Position numbers and translations under genes: made by a program. Of a stretch of DNA of 51,074 nt, positions 29,005 to 39,521 are shown piece by piece (position 1 is the stretch's first letter; the number at the start of each line of letters is the position of its first letter). Origin of the DNA: Cryobacterium lactosi (GTDB lineage: Bacteria > Actinomycetota > Actinomycetes > Actinomycetales > Microbacteriaceae); the NCBI RefSeq assembly GCF_004403945.1, contig NZ_SOHM01000039.1:1-51074 (forward strand). The letters are read 5' to 3'. Under the pieces are notes generated by a model, which had not been told where the DNA came from, made no database searches, and saw only the letters and a list, made by a program, of their open reading frames with translations.

Positions 29005-29517
29005 TCAGGCCAGGCGCTTGAGCATCCGGGTATTGCCGAGGGTGTTCGGCTTGACGCGGGCGAGGTCGAGGAACTCCGCGACACCCTCGTCGGGCGAGCG
29101 CACCAGTTCCGCGTACACGGCCGGGTCGACGGTTTCGGTGCCCATGTCGACGAAGCCGTTCCTGGTGAAGAATTCCACCTCGAACGTCAGACAGAACAGG
29201 CGGCTGAGGCCGAGTTCCCTGGCGTCGGCTTCCAGACGACCGATGAGCGCGTGCCCGACGCCCTTGCCGAGCCAGTCCTCCGACACGGCCAGAGTGCGCA
29301 CCTCGCCGAGGTCCTCCCACATCACGTGCAGGGCGCCGCAGCCGACGAGGTTCCCGTCCAGGTCTTCGACCACCCGGAACTCCTGCACGGCCTCGTAGAA
29401 GACCACGCGGTCCTTGCCGAGCAGGATGCGTTGTTGCACGAGGGGTTCGACGAGGGCCTGGATGAGCGGCACGTCGCGGGTCTGAGCCCGGCGCACGATG
29501 AACTCCTGGTGTGTCAC
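29005..29517 (-). CDS. Amino-acid N-acetyltransferase (ArgA-type GNAT)
   Basis: A 170-residue GNAT enzyme of the short actinobacterial ArgA type (like mycobacterial Rv2747). It shows FIVRRAQTRDVPLIQALVEPLVQQRILLGKD at the start, VVEDLDGNLVGCGALHVMWEDLGEVRTLAV, the acetyl-CoA loop WLGKGVGHALIG, and LFCLTFEVEFFTRNGF near the end. It would acetylate the alpha-amino group of glutamate as the first arginine-synthesis step. GTG start at 29517. It is downstream of clpC behind a terminator, so it probably has its own promoter. Confidence 0.75.
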   Translation of the reverse strand: MTHQEFIVRRAQTRDVPLIQALVEPLVQQRILLGKDRVVFYEAVQEFRVVEDLDGNLVGCGALHVMWEDLGEVRTLAVSEDWLGKGVGHALIGRLEADARELGLSRLFCLTFEVEFFTRNGFVDMGTETVDPAVYAELVRSPDEGVAEFLDLARVKPNTLGNTRMLKRLA

Positions 29518-29591
29518 GTCCGCCCGCTCTCCTGGCCGCTCACTGCGACCGATTCAGTTTCGCCGAAAGCCCAAGTCTATGGGCGAGACGA

Positions 29592-29625
29592 CGAACGGCC
29601 CGGCGGATGTCCGCCGGGCCGTTCG
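29592..29625 (-). terminator. Terminator downstream of clpC
   Basis: 16-bp perfect arms (CGAACGGCCCGGCGGA and its complement) with a 2-nt TG centre. It lies 17 bp after the clpC stop. Confidence 0.8.
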
Positions 29626-29641
29626 GGTGGTGCTGACCTTC

Positions 29642-32167
29642 TTAGTCGCTGGTGATGGCCAGATCGGGCGTGCCTGATCCGGTACCCACGCTGGCGGCGG
29701 TGTTGATGCCTACCGAGACGGCTTCGTTGCGGTTCGTCGTGGTGAACACGTACTCCCCGTCGACGAAGTCCACGTGCACGTGGTCGCCGGCGTTCAGCTC
29801 GCCGTGCAGGATCTTCTCGCTCAGACGGTCCTCCACCTCACGCTGGATCGCGCGACGCAGCGGCCGGGCGCCCAGTGCGGGGTCGAAGCCCACCTCGATG
29901 AGGTGTTCCTTCACCGCCAGGGTCAGGTCGATGGTCATGTCGCGGTCGAGCAGCCGGTCGCCCAGGCGCTTGATGAACAGGTCCACGATCTGCAGCAGTT
30001 CCGGCTTGGACAGCTGCGGGAAGACGATGATCTCGTCGACACGGTTGAGGAACTCGGGCTTGAAGTGCTTCTTCAGTTCCTCGTTCACCTTTCCGCGCAT
30101 CCGGTCGTAGCTGGTGGCGGTGTCGCCCTCGAGCTGGAACCCGACGGGCGAGCCGCTGATGTCCCTGGTGCCGAGGTTGGTGGTCATGATGATGACGGTG
30201 TTCTTGAAGTCGATCACGCGACCCTGGCCATCCGTCAACCGGCCCTCTTCCAGAATCTGGAGGAGCGAGTTGAAGATGTCGGGGTGCGCCTTCTCGATCT
30301 CGTCGAACAGCACCACGGAGAACGGCTTGCGACGCACCTTCTCGGTGAGCTGGCCGCCCTCTTCGAAGCCGACGAACCCGGGAGGAGCACCGAACAGGCG
30401 GGAGACCGTGTGCTTCTCGCCGTACTCACTCATGTCGAGCGAGATCATGGCGGCCTCGTCGTCGAAGAGGAACTCGGCGAGCGCCTTGGCGAGCTCGGTC
30501 TTACCGACACCGGTGGGGCCGGCGAAGATGAACGAACCGCTGGGACGCTTCGGGTCCTTGAGTCCCGCACGGGTGCGACGGATGGTCTTGGCGAGCGCCG
30601 AGATGGCCTCTTCCTGACCGATGACGCGCTGGTGCAGGGCCTTCTCCATGAAGACCAGCCGCGAGGATTCTTCCTCGGTGAGCTTGAACACGGGGATGCC
30701 GGTTGCCTGGGCGAGGACCTCGGCGATCAGGCCCTCGTCGACCACGGCTGTGGTCTTGACGTCGCCGGACTTCCACTTCTTCTCCAGGCGCAGACGCTCG
30801 CCGAGGAGGTTCTTCTCCTCGTCGCGGAGGCCCGCGGCCTTTTCGAAGTCCTGGTCCTCGATCGCGGTCTCCTTGGCGGCACGCACCACGGCGATCTTCT
30901 CGTCGAATTCGCGCAGCTCCGGCGGGCTGGACAGGATCGAGAGGCGCAGGCGTGCGCCGGCCTCGTCGATCAGGTCGATGGCCTTGTCGGGCAGGAATCG
31001 GTCGGAGACGTAGCGGTCGGCGAGGTTGGCCGCGGCCACGAGGGCGCCATCGGTGATGGAGACCTTGTGGTGCGCCTCGTAGCGGTCCCGCAGGCCCTTG
31101 AGGATGTTGATGGTGTGCGGCAGCGACGGCTCGTTCACCTGGATGGGCTGGAAGCGGCGCTCGAGCGCGGCATCCTTCTCGAAGTGCTTGCGGTACTCAT
31201 CGAGCGTGGTGGCGCCGATGGTCTGCAGTTCACCGCGGGCCAGCAGGGGCTTGAGGATCGAGGCCGCGTCGATGGCGCCCTCGGCGGCACCTGCTCCGAC
31301 GAGGGTGTGGATCTCGTCGATGAACACGATGATGTCGCCGCGGGTGCGGATCTCCTTGGTGACCTTCTTCAGGCGTTCCTCGAAGTCACCGCGGTAACGG
31401 CTGCCGGCGATCAGCGAGCCGAGGTCGAGCGAGTAGAGCTGCTTGTCCTTCAGCGTCTCCGGAACATCGCCCTTGACGATCGCCTGGGCGAGGCCCTCGA
31501 CGACGGCCGTCTTGCCGACGCCGGGTTCACCGATGAGCACGGGGTTGTTCTTGGAGCGGCGGGAGAGGATCTGCATGACCCGCTCGATCTCCTTCTCGCG
31601 CCCGATCACCGGATCGAGTTTGTTGTCGCGGGCGGCCTGGGTGAGGTTGCGCCCGAACTGGTCGAGAATCTGGCTGCCCGCGGGGTTGGCTGCGGTCTCG
31701 TTCGCGCCCACCTGCACCTGCTCCTTTCCCTGGTAGCCGGAAAGGAGCTGGATGACCTGCTGGCGCACCCGGTTGAGGTCGGCGCCGAGCTTGACCAGCA
31801 CCTGGGCGGCAACGCCCTCGCCCTCGCGGATGAGCCCGAGCAGGATGTGCTCGGTTCCGATGTAGTTGTGGCCGAGCTGCAGGGCTTCGCGCAGGCTCAG
31901 CTCGAGGACCTTCTTGGCGCGCGGCGTGAACGGGATGTGACCCGTGGGCTGCTGCTGGCCCTGGCCGATGATGTCCTGCACCTGTTCGCGCACGGCATCC
32001 AGGGAGATGCCGAGGCTCTCCAGGGCCTTGGCGGCCACGCCTTCACCCTCGTGGATGAGCCCGAGCAGAATGTGCTCGGTTCCGATGTAGTTGTGGTTGA
32101 GCATCTTGGCCTCTTCCTGGGCCAGGACGACGACACGACGAGCTCGGTCGGTAAATCTCTCAAACAT
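29642..32167 (-). CDS. clpC: ATP-dependent protease ATPase subunit ClpC
   Basis: At 841 residues it is normal for actinobacterial ClpC1. It has two Clp-N repeats (about 3-75 and 78-150), AAA domain 1 with Walker A GEPGVGKT at 203-210, a UVR coiled-coil middle domain ([35 protein letters not shown]), AAA domain 2 with Walker A GPTGVGKT, and a C-terminal D2-small domain. It unfolds substrates and feeds them to ClpP. The region before it carries a GTTGCCCC palindrome that may be an operator. The gene is monocistronic with a strong terminator. Confidence 0.96.
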   Translation of the reverse strand: MFERFTDRARRVVVLAQEEAKMLNHNYIGTEHILLGLIHEGEGVAAKALESLGISLDAVREQVQDIIGQGQQQPTGHIPFTPRAKKVLELSLREALQLGHNYIGTEHILLGLIREGEGVAAQVLVKLGADLNRVRQQVIQLLSGYQGKEQVQVGANETAANPAGSQILDQFGRNLTQAARDNKLDPVIGREKEIERVMQILSRRSKNNPVLIGEPGVGKTAVVEGLAQAIVKGDVPETLKDKQLYSLDLGSLIAGSRYRGDFEERLKKVTKEIRTRGDIIVFIDEIHTLVGAGAAEGAIDAASILKPLLARGELQTIGATTLDEYRKHFEKDAALERRFQPIQVNEPSLPHTINILKGLRDRYEAHHKVSITDGALVAAANLADRYVSDRFLPDKAIDLIDEAGARLRLSILSSPPELREFDEKIAVVRAAKETAIEDQDFEKAAGLRDEEKNLLGERLRLEKKWKSGDVKTTAVVDEGLIAEVLAQATGIPVFKLTEEESSRLVFMEKALHQRVIGQEEAISALAKTIRRTRAGLKDPKRPSGSFIFAGPTGVGKTELAKALAEFLFDDEAAMISLDMSEYGEKHTVSRLFGAPPGFVGFEEGGQLTEKVRRKPFSVVLFDEIEKAHPDIFNSLLQILEEGRLTDGQGRVIDFKNTVIIMTTNLGTRDISGSPVGFQLEGDTATSYDRMRGKVNEELKKHFKPEFLNRVDEIIVFPQLSKPELLQIVDLFIKRLGDRLLDRDMTIDLTLAVKEHLIEVGFDPALGARPLRRAIQREVEDRLSEKILHGELNAGDHVHVDFVDGEYVFTTTNRNEAVSVGINTAASVGTGSGTPDLAITSD

Positions 32168-32346
32168 ATGAACACTCCCTTGGCGCCAGGGCGGTTATGG
32201 CACCGATACAAAGAGAGTAACCAGCGCAAGCCCGGATGCGTGCCTCTGTTCGCCGTGGGCGTGACGGATGTGACCCGCGAGTTCGTCTCCGCGGCACGGT
32301 GCGCCCTCGTCGGCGCGGCGTTTCCCCCGACCTGCCCCCGATCGGA

Positions 32347-32395
32347 CGAGTTGCCCCGGCGCACCGGGGCAACTCGACCGCAGCGGGGCAACTCG
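32347..32395. promoter_or_regulatory. 26-bp-arm palindrome with an extra half-site upstream of clpC
   Basis: CGAGTTGCCCCGG (32347-32359) and its perfect complement (32364-32376) are separated by CGCA. A third half-site GGGGCAACTCG repeats at 32385-32395. Two and a half copies about 180-230 nt before clpC and about 80-130 nt before the DUF2975 gene look like a repeated operator between divergent genes. It could also form a strong hairpin. Confidence 0.5.
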
Positions 32396-32416
32396 GCGGG
32401 AACCCTTGCGTGCCGC

Positions 32417-32463
32417 AACGATAATCGATATGGTCAAACCAATCTCACGTATCGATAATCGTT
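32417..32463 (+). promoter_or_regulatory. Inverted ATCGATA-type repeats before the DUF2975/XRE pair
   Basis: AACGATAATCGATA (32417-32430) and TATCGATAATCGTT (32450-32463) form an inverted repeat with one mismatch. Each half also holds the dyad ATCGAT. The right half runs into AGGAGA, the ribosome-binding site for the ATG at 32475. It probably is the operator of the XRE protein encoded second in the operon. Confidence 0.6.
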
Positions 32464-32474
32464 AGGAGAAGCTG

Positions 32475-33122
32475 ATGGCGCAGAACACCCTCGCCGACAA
32501 GGCGGACCGCACGGCCCGGTTGGAACGACGGCTCGGCCGGGTTCTCACCTGGCTGATTCTTGGCGGCGCCCTACTCTGGGGCCTGCTGGGGACCGGCATC
32601 GGTGCCACCATCCTGATCGGGCAGCTCCTGCACGACCGGTTCGCCGTCACACTGATTGCGGATGCGCCCCTGCCGCCGGCCGCGTCCGCCGGCACGGCGC
32701 AGATCACAGGCGGCACTTTCGATTCGGCTGGGGTCACCGTCTCCGGCCTCAGCGCCCTGCCCCGCTTCCTGCTCACTCTGGAGGGCTCCACAACCGTCGC
32801 CACGACCCTGCTGGTCTCGGCGACGGTGGCCTACTTCTGTTGGAGCGTGCTGCGACGCCGTCCCTTCAACCGACCGGTGTTCTGGCTCGTTGCGCTGGTG
32901 GGCTACGCGCTCATCCTCGGCACCGTCCTTGGGCAGGGCTTTGGCGGGCTCGGCCGGATGATCGCCGCCGGTGAGCTGAACGGAGCCGCCCCGGACGGCT
33001 TCTGGCCGTTGGCCACCCTCGTGGACCTCGCACCCGCAGGGACCGGACTCGTGCTCCTCGTCGCCGCCGCCGCGATCTCCCTCGGCCAGCGCCTGCAGCG
33101 CGAGACCGACGGACTCGTCTAG
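32475..33122 (+). CDS. DUF2975-type membrane protein
   Basis: A 215-residue protein with four hydrophobic segments (about 27-50, 105-125, 137-157, 185-205). The pattern SVLRRRPFNRPVFWLV between helices 2 and 3 is typical of DUF2975 proteins. AGGAGA lies 8 nt upstream. The gene overlaps the XRE gene by one base (TAGTG). DUF2975 and small XRE proteins form conserved two-gene units in many Gram-positive bacteria. The function is not known. Confidence 0.75.
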   Translation: MAQNTLADKADRTARLERRLGRVLTWLILGGALLWGLLGTGIGATILIGQLLHDRFAVTLIADAPLPPAASAGTAQITGGTFDSAGVTVSGLSALPRFLLTLEGSTTVATTLLVSATVAYFCWSVLRRRPFNRPVFWLVALVGYALILGTVLGQGFGGLGRMIAAGELNGAAPDGFWPLATLVDLAPAGTGLVLLVAAAAISLGQRLQRETDGLV

Positions 33123-33349
33123 TGGTCGCCGCCGATGAGGAGGCCACCGGCATCCACTGCCGGCTCGACGAGCTGCTGCTTGACCGTGGGATGACCCTTA
33201 CCCGGCTCAGCGAGCTGGTCGGCATCAGTGTGGTGAACCTGTCGGTGCTCAAGAACGACCGGGCCAGGGCCATCCGGTATTCGACCCTGGCCGCGGTGTG
33301 CGCCGCCCTGGACTGCGAGGTCGGCGACCTGCTCGTGCGCCAAGGCTAG
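33122..33349 (+). CDS. Small XRE-family regulator paired with the DUF2975 protein
   Basis: A 75-residue, YozG-like Cro/C1 HTH (LDELLLDRGMTLTRLSELVGISVVNLSVLKNDRARAIRYSTLAAVCAALDCEVGDLL). It spans nearly the whole protein. The GTG start overlaps the upstream TAG. It probably represses its own operon through the ATCGATA repeats. Confidence 0.85.
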   Translation: MVAADEEATGIHCRLDELLLDRGMTLTRLSELVGISVVNLSVLKNDRARAIRYSTLAAVCAALDCEVGDLLVRQG

Positions 33350-33356
33350 CGACGCG

Positions 33357-33371
33357 CCCCCTTGCGGGGGG
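33357..33371 (+). terminator. Short hairpin after the XRE gene
   Basis: CCCCC-TTGC-GGGGG, 7 nt after the XRE stop. It is a short stem without T-tract, so it is only a possible terminator. Confidence 0.35.
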
Positions 33372-33450
33372 TCCTGATGGCGCAAATACTGTCAGCAATC
33401 GGCTCCACGATTTCGCGACCTCAGAACAGCAGGCGAAAGGCGGCGGCACC

Positions 33451-34992
33451 ATGGACGGCACCCCGAACCCCGCCGGAACCCGCAAGGCGGGCCCGAACGG
33501 ATCCAGAGTCACAGATCCGGCCGATGAGATCGCCAGGCTCTCCGCCGAGAATGCCCGGCTGCGCGGTCAACTCGGTCCGGCCGCTGAGCACCGTGCGGCC
33601 GCCAGATGGCGGGCGTTCTTCGCGGCGCTGCTCATCGCCATCGGGGTGGTCCTGGCCCCGGTGAGCGTGGTGGCGTACTGGACGAAGGGCTACATCAACG
33701 ACACCGACAGGTTCGTCGCCTCGCTCGCCCCACTCGCGGACGACCCGGCCGTACAGGCCTACCTGGTCGACGAGATCGTCACCGTGGTCAATGACAACAT
33801 CGACATCGACGGCATCACCAAAGACCTCTTCGCCGGGCTCTCGAACCTCGACATCCCACCGGCCGCCAAGAACGCCCTGACGCTGCTCGAACAACCGGCC
33901 ATTCAGGGTGTGCAGAGCTTGATCCGGTCGGCCGCCACGAACATCGTCGCCTCCGACGCCTTCGCCCAGCTCTGGGAACAGGCGCTGCGGACCAGCCAGA
34001 CCCAGGTCATCGCCGCGCTGGAGGGCGACACCAGCTCGGCGTTGGTGATCAGCGACACCGGTGAACTCGGCATCCAGCTCGGCCCGATCATCGAGGAGGT
34101 GAAGAAGGAACTCGTCGCCCGGGGCTTCACGCTGGCGCAGAACATCCCCGCAGTCGATCGCACCATCGTGGTGGCCCAGTCCGATTCCCTGGTGCAGGCG
34201 CGCACCGGCTATCAGTTGCTGAACGTGCTCGGTTTCGTGTTGCCGTTGGTGAGCCTGGGCCTGATCGTCCTCGGAGTGCTGGTGGCCAGACGGCGCTCCC
34301 GCACCATGATCTGGGCCGGCCTCACCCTGGCATTGTCGATGGCGCTGCTTGCCGCCGGGATCGCGGTGGGCCGGATCCTGTTCGTCAGTGCCGTCTCGCC
34401 GACCTATCTGCCCAACAATGTGGCCCAGGCGCTCTACGACGCCGTGGTGCCGTTCATCAACGCCACCGCCCTGTCGGTCGGGCTGGTCGGCTTCACCGTG
34501 GCCGTCGTGGCGTACCTGGCCGGGCCGTTCCGCGGCGGGACCATCGTGCGCCGGGGCACCATCGGCACGGCCGCCCGGATCCGGGCGGCGGCAGCGAACG
34601 CCGGAATCACGACGGGCGGTTTCGGAGATTTTCTCTACCACTACCGCCGTCTGGCGCACGTGCTCATCGGGTTGGCCGCCGCCGCCGTCGCCATCTTCTG
34701 GCGGCCGCTCACCCCACCGGTGATCATCTGGACAGCGGTGCTGGCGCTGCTGGCCGTGTTGCTGGTCGAGCTGTTGCAGCGTCCGCCGGTCAGCCCCGAC
34801 GTACGCCCGGCATCCGGCACCCCGCCTGGTGCCCCTCCCGGCGCCGGTCCCGGACCGCAGGAGCCGCCGGCCGGCGACACCCGGGACCAGCCCACCCTGC
34901 CGTTGCCGCCCGGAGACCCGGACGATCTGGCCGGCCAGACCGGCCCCACCGAACCCCTCGAACCGATCCGCACGACGGGTCGTCCGGATTAG
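33451..34992 (+). CDS. Large multi-pass membrane protein of unknown function
   Basis: A 513-residue protein. It has an N-terminal polar part with a short coiled coil (DEIARLSAENARLRGQLG) and a transmembrane helix (ARWRAFFAALLIAIGVVLAPVSVVAYW). A long extracytoplasmic domain follows (YINDTDRFVASLAPLADDPAVQAYLVDEIV...). Several more helices come after that: VLGFVLPLVSLGLIVLGVLV, MIWAGLTLALSMALLAAGIAV, ALSVGLVGFTVAVVAYLA, VLIGLAAAAVAIFW, VIIWTAVLALLAVLLVELL. It ends in a Pro-rich tail. The family is seen in actinobacteria, but I know no function for it. AAAGG lies about 12 nt before the ATG at 33451. It ends 9 nt before the pirin gene. Confidence 0.75.
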   Translation: MDGTPNPAGTRKAGPNGSRVTDPADEIARLSAENARLRGQLGPAAEHRAAARWRAFFAALLIAIGVVLAPVSVVAYWTKGYINDTDRFVASLAPLADDPAVQAYLVDEIVTVVNDNIDIDGITKDLFAGLSNLDIPPAAKNALTLLEQPAIQGVQSLIRSAATNIVASDAFAQLWEQALRTSQTQVIAALEGDTSSALVISDTGELGIQLGPIIEEVKKELVARGFTLAQNIPAVDRTIVVAQSDSLVQARTGYQLLNVLGFVLPLVSLGLIVLGVLVARRRSRTMIWAGLTLALSMALLAAGIAVGRILFVSAVSPTYLPNNVAQALYDAVVPFINATALSVGLVGFTVAVVAYLAGPFRGGTIVRRGTIGTAARIRAAAANAGITTGGFGDFLYHYRRLAHVLIGLAAAAVAIFWRPLTPPVIIWTAVLALLAVLLVELLQRPPVSPDVRPASGTPPGAPPGAGPGPQEPPAGDTRDQPTLPLPPGDPDDLAGQTGPTEPLEPIRTTGRPD

Positions 34993-35001
34993 GCTCGCAG
35001 T

Positions 35002-35982
35002 GTGAGCAACCTCGAAACCGAACCGGCCGAGATCGTCAGCGATGCCCCCGCCGTTCCGGGAGCCGACCCCGTCGTCCTCCTGCAGCCCAGGGATGTGCCC
35101 CTGGGCGGTCCGCGAGCCATGGGTGTGCGTCGCACACTCCCCCAGCGTGAGCGCAGCCTGATCGGCGCCTGGTGCTTCGTCGACCACTACGGCCCCGACG
35201 ACGTCTCGTTGACCGGCGGGATGGTGGTGCCGCCGCATCCGCATACCGGGTTGCAGACGGCGAGTTGGCTGTTCGCCGGCGAGGTGGAGCACCGAGACAG
35301 CGTCGGTAGCCTCGCCCTCGTGCGTCCAGGCGAACTGAACCTGATGACCGCGGGCGCCGGTATCAGCCACTCCGAGGTGTCCACCCCCAACACCACCGCG
35401 CTACACGGGGTGCAGCTGTGGATCGCGCTGCCCGAGCTCACCCGGCACCAGGAACCGCATTTCGAGAACCACGTCATCGCGCCGATCCTGCGTGCCGGGG
35501 TCACCCTGCACGTGTTCCTGGGCAGCCTGGCCGGACACACCGCGGCCGCCACCGGGGACACCCCGCTGGTCGGCGCGCAGATCGACCTGCCTGCCGGGTC
35601 GTCGATCGACCTGGAGGTCGAGGGGTCCTTCGAGCACGGCGTCCTCGTCGACACCGGCACCGTCCGGTTCGCAGGCGCAACGGTGCAGCAGAATGAGCTG
35701 GGCTTTGTGCGGGCCGGTCGCACAGGCATCCACCTGGCGAACACCGGCGACGGACCGGCGCGGGTGGTGCTGCTGGGCGGCGAGCCGCTCGGCGAGCAGA
35801 TCGTGATGTGGTGGAACTTCATCGGCCGCAGCCACGAGGAGATCACCGCCTGGCGGGCCCAGTGGCAGCTCGAGGTGATCGACGAGGCGGATCCGGCAGG
35901 TCGGTTCGGCCAGGTGGCGTACCACGGCAAGGCGCTGCCGGCACCGACGCTGCCGACCGTGCGGCTCAAACCGCGCAGCTGA
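35002..35982 (+). CDS. Pirin family protein
   Basis: The 326-residue bicupin protein shows the pirin signature: FVDHYGPDD, PPHPHTGLQTASWLFAGEVEHRDSVGS, then LNLMTAGAGISHSE. The His residues of PHPHTG with the later H and E bind iron. The C-terminal cupin half includes EQIVMWWNFIGRSHEEI. Bacterial pirins act as metal-dependent redox sensors or quercetinases. GTG start at 35002. It is close behind the membrane-protein gene, so they are probably co-transcribed. It is followed by a palindromic terminator. Confidence 0.9.
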   Translation: MSNLETEPAEIVSDAPAVPGADPVVLLQPRDVPLGGPRAMGVRRTLPQRERSLIGAWCFVDHYGPDDVSLTGGMVVPPHPHTGLQTASWLFAGEVEHRDSVGSLALVRPGELNLMTAGAGISHSEVSTPNTTALHGVQLWIALPELTRHQEPHFENHVIAPILRAGVTLHVFLGSLAGHTAAATGDTPLVGAQIDLPAGSSIDLEVEGSFEHGVLVDTGTVRFAGATVQQNELGFVRAGRTGIHLANTGDGPARVVLLGGEPLGEQIVMWWNFIGRSHEEITAWRAQWQLEVIDEADPAGRFGQVAYHGKALPAPTLPTVRLKPRS

Positions 35983-35983
35983 C

Positions 35984-36001
35984 GGTCGCCGCGCGGCGAC
36001 C
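35984..36001. terminator. Bidirectional palindrome between pirin and cls
   Basis: GGTCGCCGC followed directly by GCGGCGACC, an 18-bp perfect palindrome in an intergenic gap of 36 bp between convergent genes. Confidence 0.6.
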
Positions 36002-36018
36002 CCGCTTCCGCGTCGCGC

Positions 36019-37482
36019 CTACTGCACGGCCGAGGTCAGCCTGGCCAGGTTGTCGAGGATCGTGGAGCGCAACGGCTGCCGCATCCACTCCTCGAGGGTG
36101 AGTTCGCGGCTGTCGGCCCGGTAGCCGTCCTCCACGGCGCGCAGCGCCTGCACGAACGAGGATCCGCGCACCATCAGCGATACCTCGAAGTTAAGACTGA
36201 ACGAGCGCATATCCATGTTGCTGGAGCCGATCACGGCGACGTCGTCGTCGATGGTGAAGTGCTTGGCGTGCAGAACGTACGGCGCTTTGTACATGTAGAT
36301 CTTCACGCCGGCGCGAAGCAGCTCCTCGTAGTACGAACGCTGCGCGTGGTACACCAGAGCCTGGTCGCCGATCTCGGAGACGAACAGTTCCACGTGCAGT
36401 CCGCGTTGCACGGCCGTCGTGATCGCGTACATGATCGACTCGTCCGGCACGAAGTACGGGCTGGTGATCACGATGCGTTCCTGCGCGTAGTAGAGCAGCG
36501 CCAGGAACAGGCGCAGGTTGTTCTCACCCTTGAAGCCAGGGCCGCTGGGCACGACCTGGCAGTCGAGGGCGTCGGAGATCTGCTCCGGATGCACAGGTTC
36601 GATGTCGCGGGTGAGCAGCTCGTTGGTCTCGCTGTACCAGTCGGTGATGAAGATCGCGTTCAGGCCCGACACGATGGGCCCCTCCAGGCGCACCATGAGG
36701 TCTTTCCACTTGAGGCCGCGGCGGATGTTCCGCTTCATGTTGTAGGTGCGATCGATCACGTTCTGCGAGCCCATGAAGCCCACCCGTCCGTCGACGATGA
36801 CGAGCTTGCGATGGTTGCGCAGGTCCGGCCGCTGCCACTGGCCCTTGAACGGCTGCAACGGCAACATCAGCTGCCACTGCACGCCGGAGGCGGTCAGCCG
36901 GCGTTTGGTCTCCTTGAAGCCGGGCTTCCGCATCGACTGGATGTGGTCCATCAGCACCCGCACGGTGACGCCGCGCTTGACGGCGTTCTCCAGGGCGTCG
37001 AAGAACGGCGCGGTGGTGTGGTCCAGCGAGATGATGTAGAACTCGACGTGCACGTACTTGGTGGCCCGGTCGATGTCGGCGGCCATCGCGGCGAGGGTTT
37101 CCTCGTAGTCGCCGTGCAGCCTGGCGCGGTTATCACCCACCAGGGGCATCGAGCCCAGGTTGCGGTTGAGCTGCACAACAGATTCGAGCCAGCCTGGCCA
37201 CGGATGTTCGCGGGTGACCCGCTCCATTCCGGCGGTGCTGTCCAGGATGAACTGGTTGATCTCCGCCTGCATCTCGACACGGCGCTTGGGCAGCGTGCGG
37301 AAGCCGATCAGCAGGAACAGGAGCGCGCCGAAGTACGGGATCAGGAAGATCGCCAGCAGCCAGGCCATCCCGGAGGTGGGCCGGCGGTTGCGCGGAACCA
37401 CGATGATGGCCACCACGCGGATGGCGAAGTCCACCAAGAATGCCACCACAAGAAAGATGGTGGACAGGTCAATGCCGAACAC
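36019..37482 (-). CDS. cls: Cardiolipin synthase (phospholipase D superfamily)
   Basis: A 487-residue enzyme with two N-terminal transmembrane helices (IFLVVAFLVDFAIRVVAIIVV; MAWLLAIFLIPYFGALLFLLI) and two PLD (HKD) motifs: HRKLVIVDGRVGFMGSQN and HAKHFTIDDDVAVIGSSNMDMRSF. It joins two phosphatidylglycerols (or PG and CDP-DAG) to cardiolipin at the membrane. Length and domain order fit ClsA-type enzymes. The small membrane-protein gene at 37485-37661 ends 2 nt before its start, so the two are co-transcribed. Confidence 0.93.
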   Translation of the reverse strand: MFGIDLSTIFLVVAFLVDFAIRVVAIIVVPRNRRPTSGMAWLLAIFLIPYFGALLFLLIGFRTLPKRRVEMQAEINQFILDSTAGMERVTREHPWPGWLESVVQLNRNLGSMPLVGDNRARLHGDYEETLAAMAADIDRATKYVHVEFYIISLDHTTAPFFDALENAVKRGVTVRVLMDHIQSMRKPGFKETKRRLTASGVQWQLMLPLQPFKGQWQRPDLRNHRKLVIVDGRVGFMGSQNVIDRTYNMKRNIRRGLKWKDLMVRLEGPIVSGLNAIFITDWYSETNELLTRDIEPVHPEQISDALDCQVVPSGPGFKGENNLRLFLALLYYAQERIVITSPYFVPDESIMYAITTAVQRGLHVELFVSEIGDQALVYHAQRSYYEELLRAGVKIYMYKAPYVLHAKHFTIDDDVAVIGSSNMDMRSFSLNFEVSLMVRGSSFVQALRAVEDGYRADSRELTLEEWMRQPLRSTILDNLARLTSAVQ

Positions 37483-37484
37483 GG

Positions 37485-37661
37485 TCAGCTAGCCGGTTTG
37501 TCGAGGCCGAGTCTGGCCCGTTCCTCCGCTTCGACGCGCGCGTACGCGTTTCGTTCGGACCGGTCGGCGCGGATGATGGCACGCATGATGATCCAGAAGA
37601 TCACGCCGACCAGAACCGTGGGCGCGAGCGAGAACAGTGCGTTGGCCCAGAAGTCATCCAT
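37485..37661 (-). CDS. Small membrane protein in front of cls
   Basis: A 58-residue protein with one transmembrane helix (LFSLAPTVLVGVIFWIIMRAII) and a charged C-terminus (RADRSERNAYARVEAEERARLGLDKPAS). Such short proteins upstream of cls are common in Microbacteriaceae. Role unknown. ATG at 37661. A GTG at 37667 would add two residues. Confidence 0.65.
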   Translation of the reverse strand: MDDFWANALFSLAPTVLVGVIFWIIMRAIIRADRSERNAYARVEAEERARLGLDKPAS

Positions 37662-37700
37662 AGTCACTCCAGCCTACGCTGTCCCGCCCCCGCCCCATCC

Positions 37701-37759
37701 GCGAGCTGTGACTTAAGCACCAGGATTCGCGGGTTTTGGGTGCTTATCTCACGGTTCGC
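37701..37759. repeat. Long imperfect hairpin, REP-like
   Basis: Arms of 21 bp (37701-37721 and 37739-37759) match at 17 of 21 positions around a 17-nt loop. The perfect inner part is TAAGCACC/GGTGCTTA. It lies between the end of the lysS operon and the cls operon promoter. It could be a terminator, but its length and self-similar sequence resemble interspersed palindromic elements. Confidence 0.5.
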
Positions 37760-37774
37760 GAGAGCGGCCGGGGG

Positions 37775-37927
37775 TTACTTGACGAGAATGCCCCAGATGC
37801 CCGAACCCAGCAGGTACAGGCCCACGGCCCCCACCACGACCCAGATCATGATCCGGTTGTTCGACGGACCCTTCTTGCCGCCGTCGTCGTCGGGCTTCAG
37901 CTCGTCCTTGGGCAGAAAAGTCATCAT
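37775..37927 (-). CDS. Very small membrane protein downstream of lysS
   Basis: A 50-residue protein (MMTFLPKDELKPDDDGGKKG ... then RIMIWVVVGAVGLYLLGSGIWGILVK) with a polar start and a single transmembrane helix at the C-terminal end. The start lies 4 nt after the lysS stop, so it is in the same operon. The sequence is natural-looking and typical of small conserved membrane proteins of this family. Function unknown. Confidence 0.65.
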   Translation of the reverse strand: MMTFLPKDELKPDDDGGKKGPSNNRIMIWVVVGAVGLYLLGSGIWGILVK

Positions 37928-37931
37928 GCGG

Positions 37932-39464
<1,533 letters not shown>

Positions 39465-39521
39465 GCGGATTCTCCATCGGTGGGCGTACACGGGCCAAGC
39501 CGGTACCCCGTTGAAATGCGG

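Noticed and set aside
29774..32458. 894-codon open frame on the plus strand opposite clpC
   Set aside because: It is the antisense mirror of a full, well-conserved ClpC gene in high-GC DNA. The product is Val/Gly/Asp/His-rich with no domain and no ribosome-binding site.
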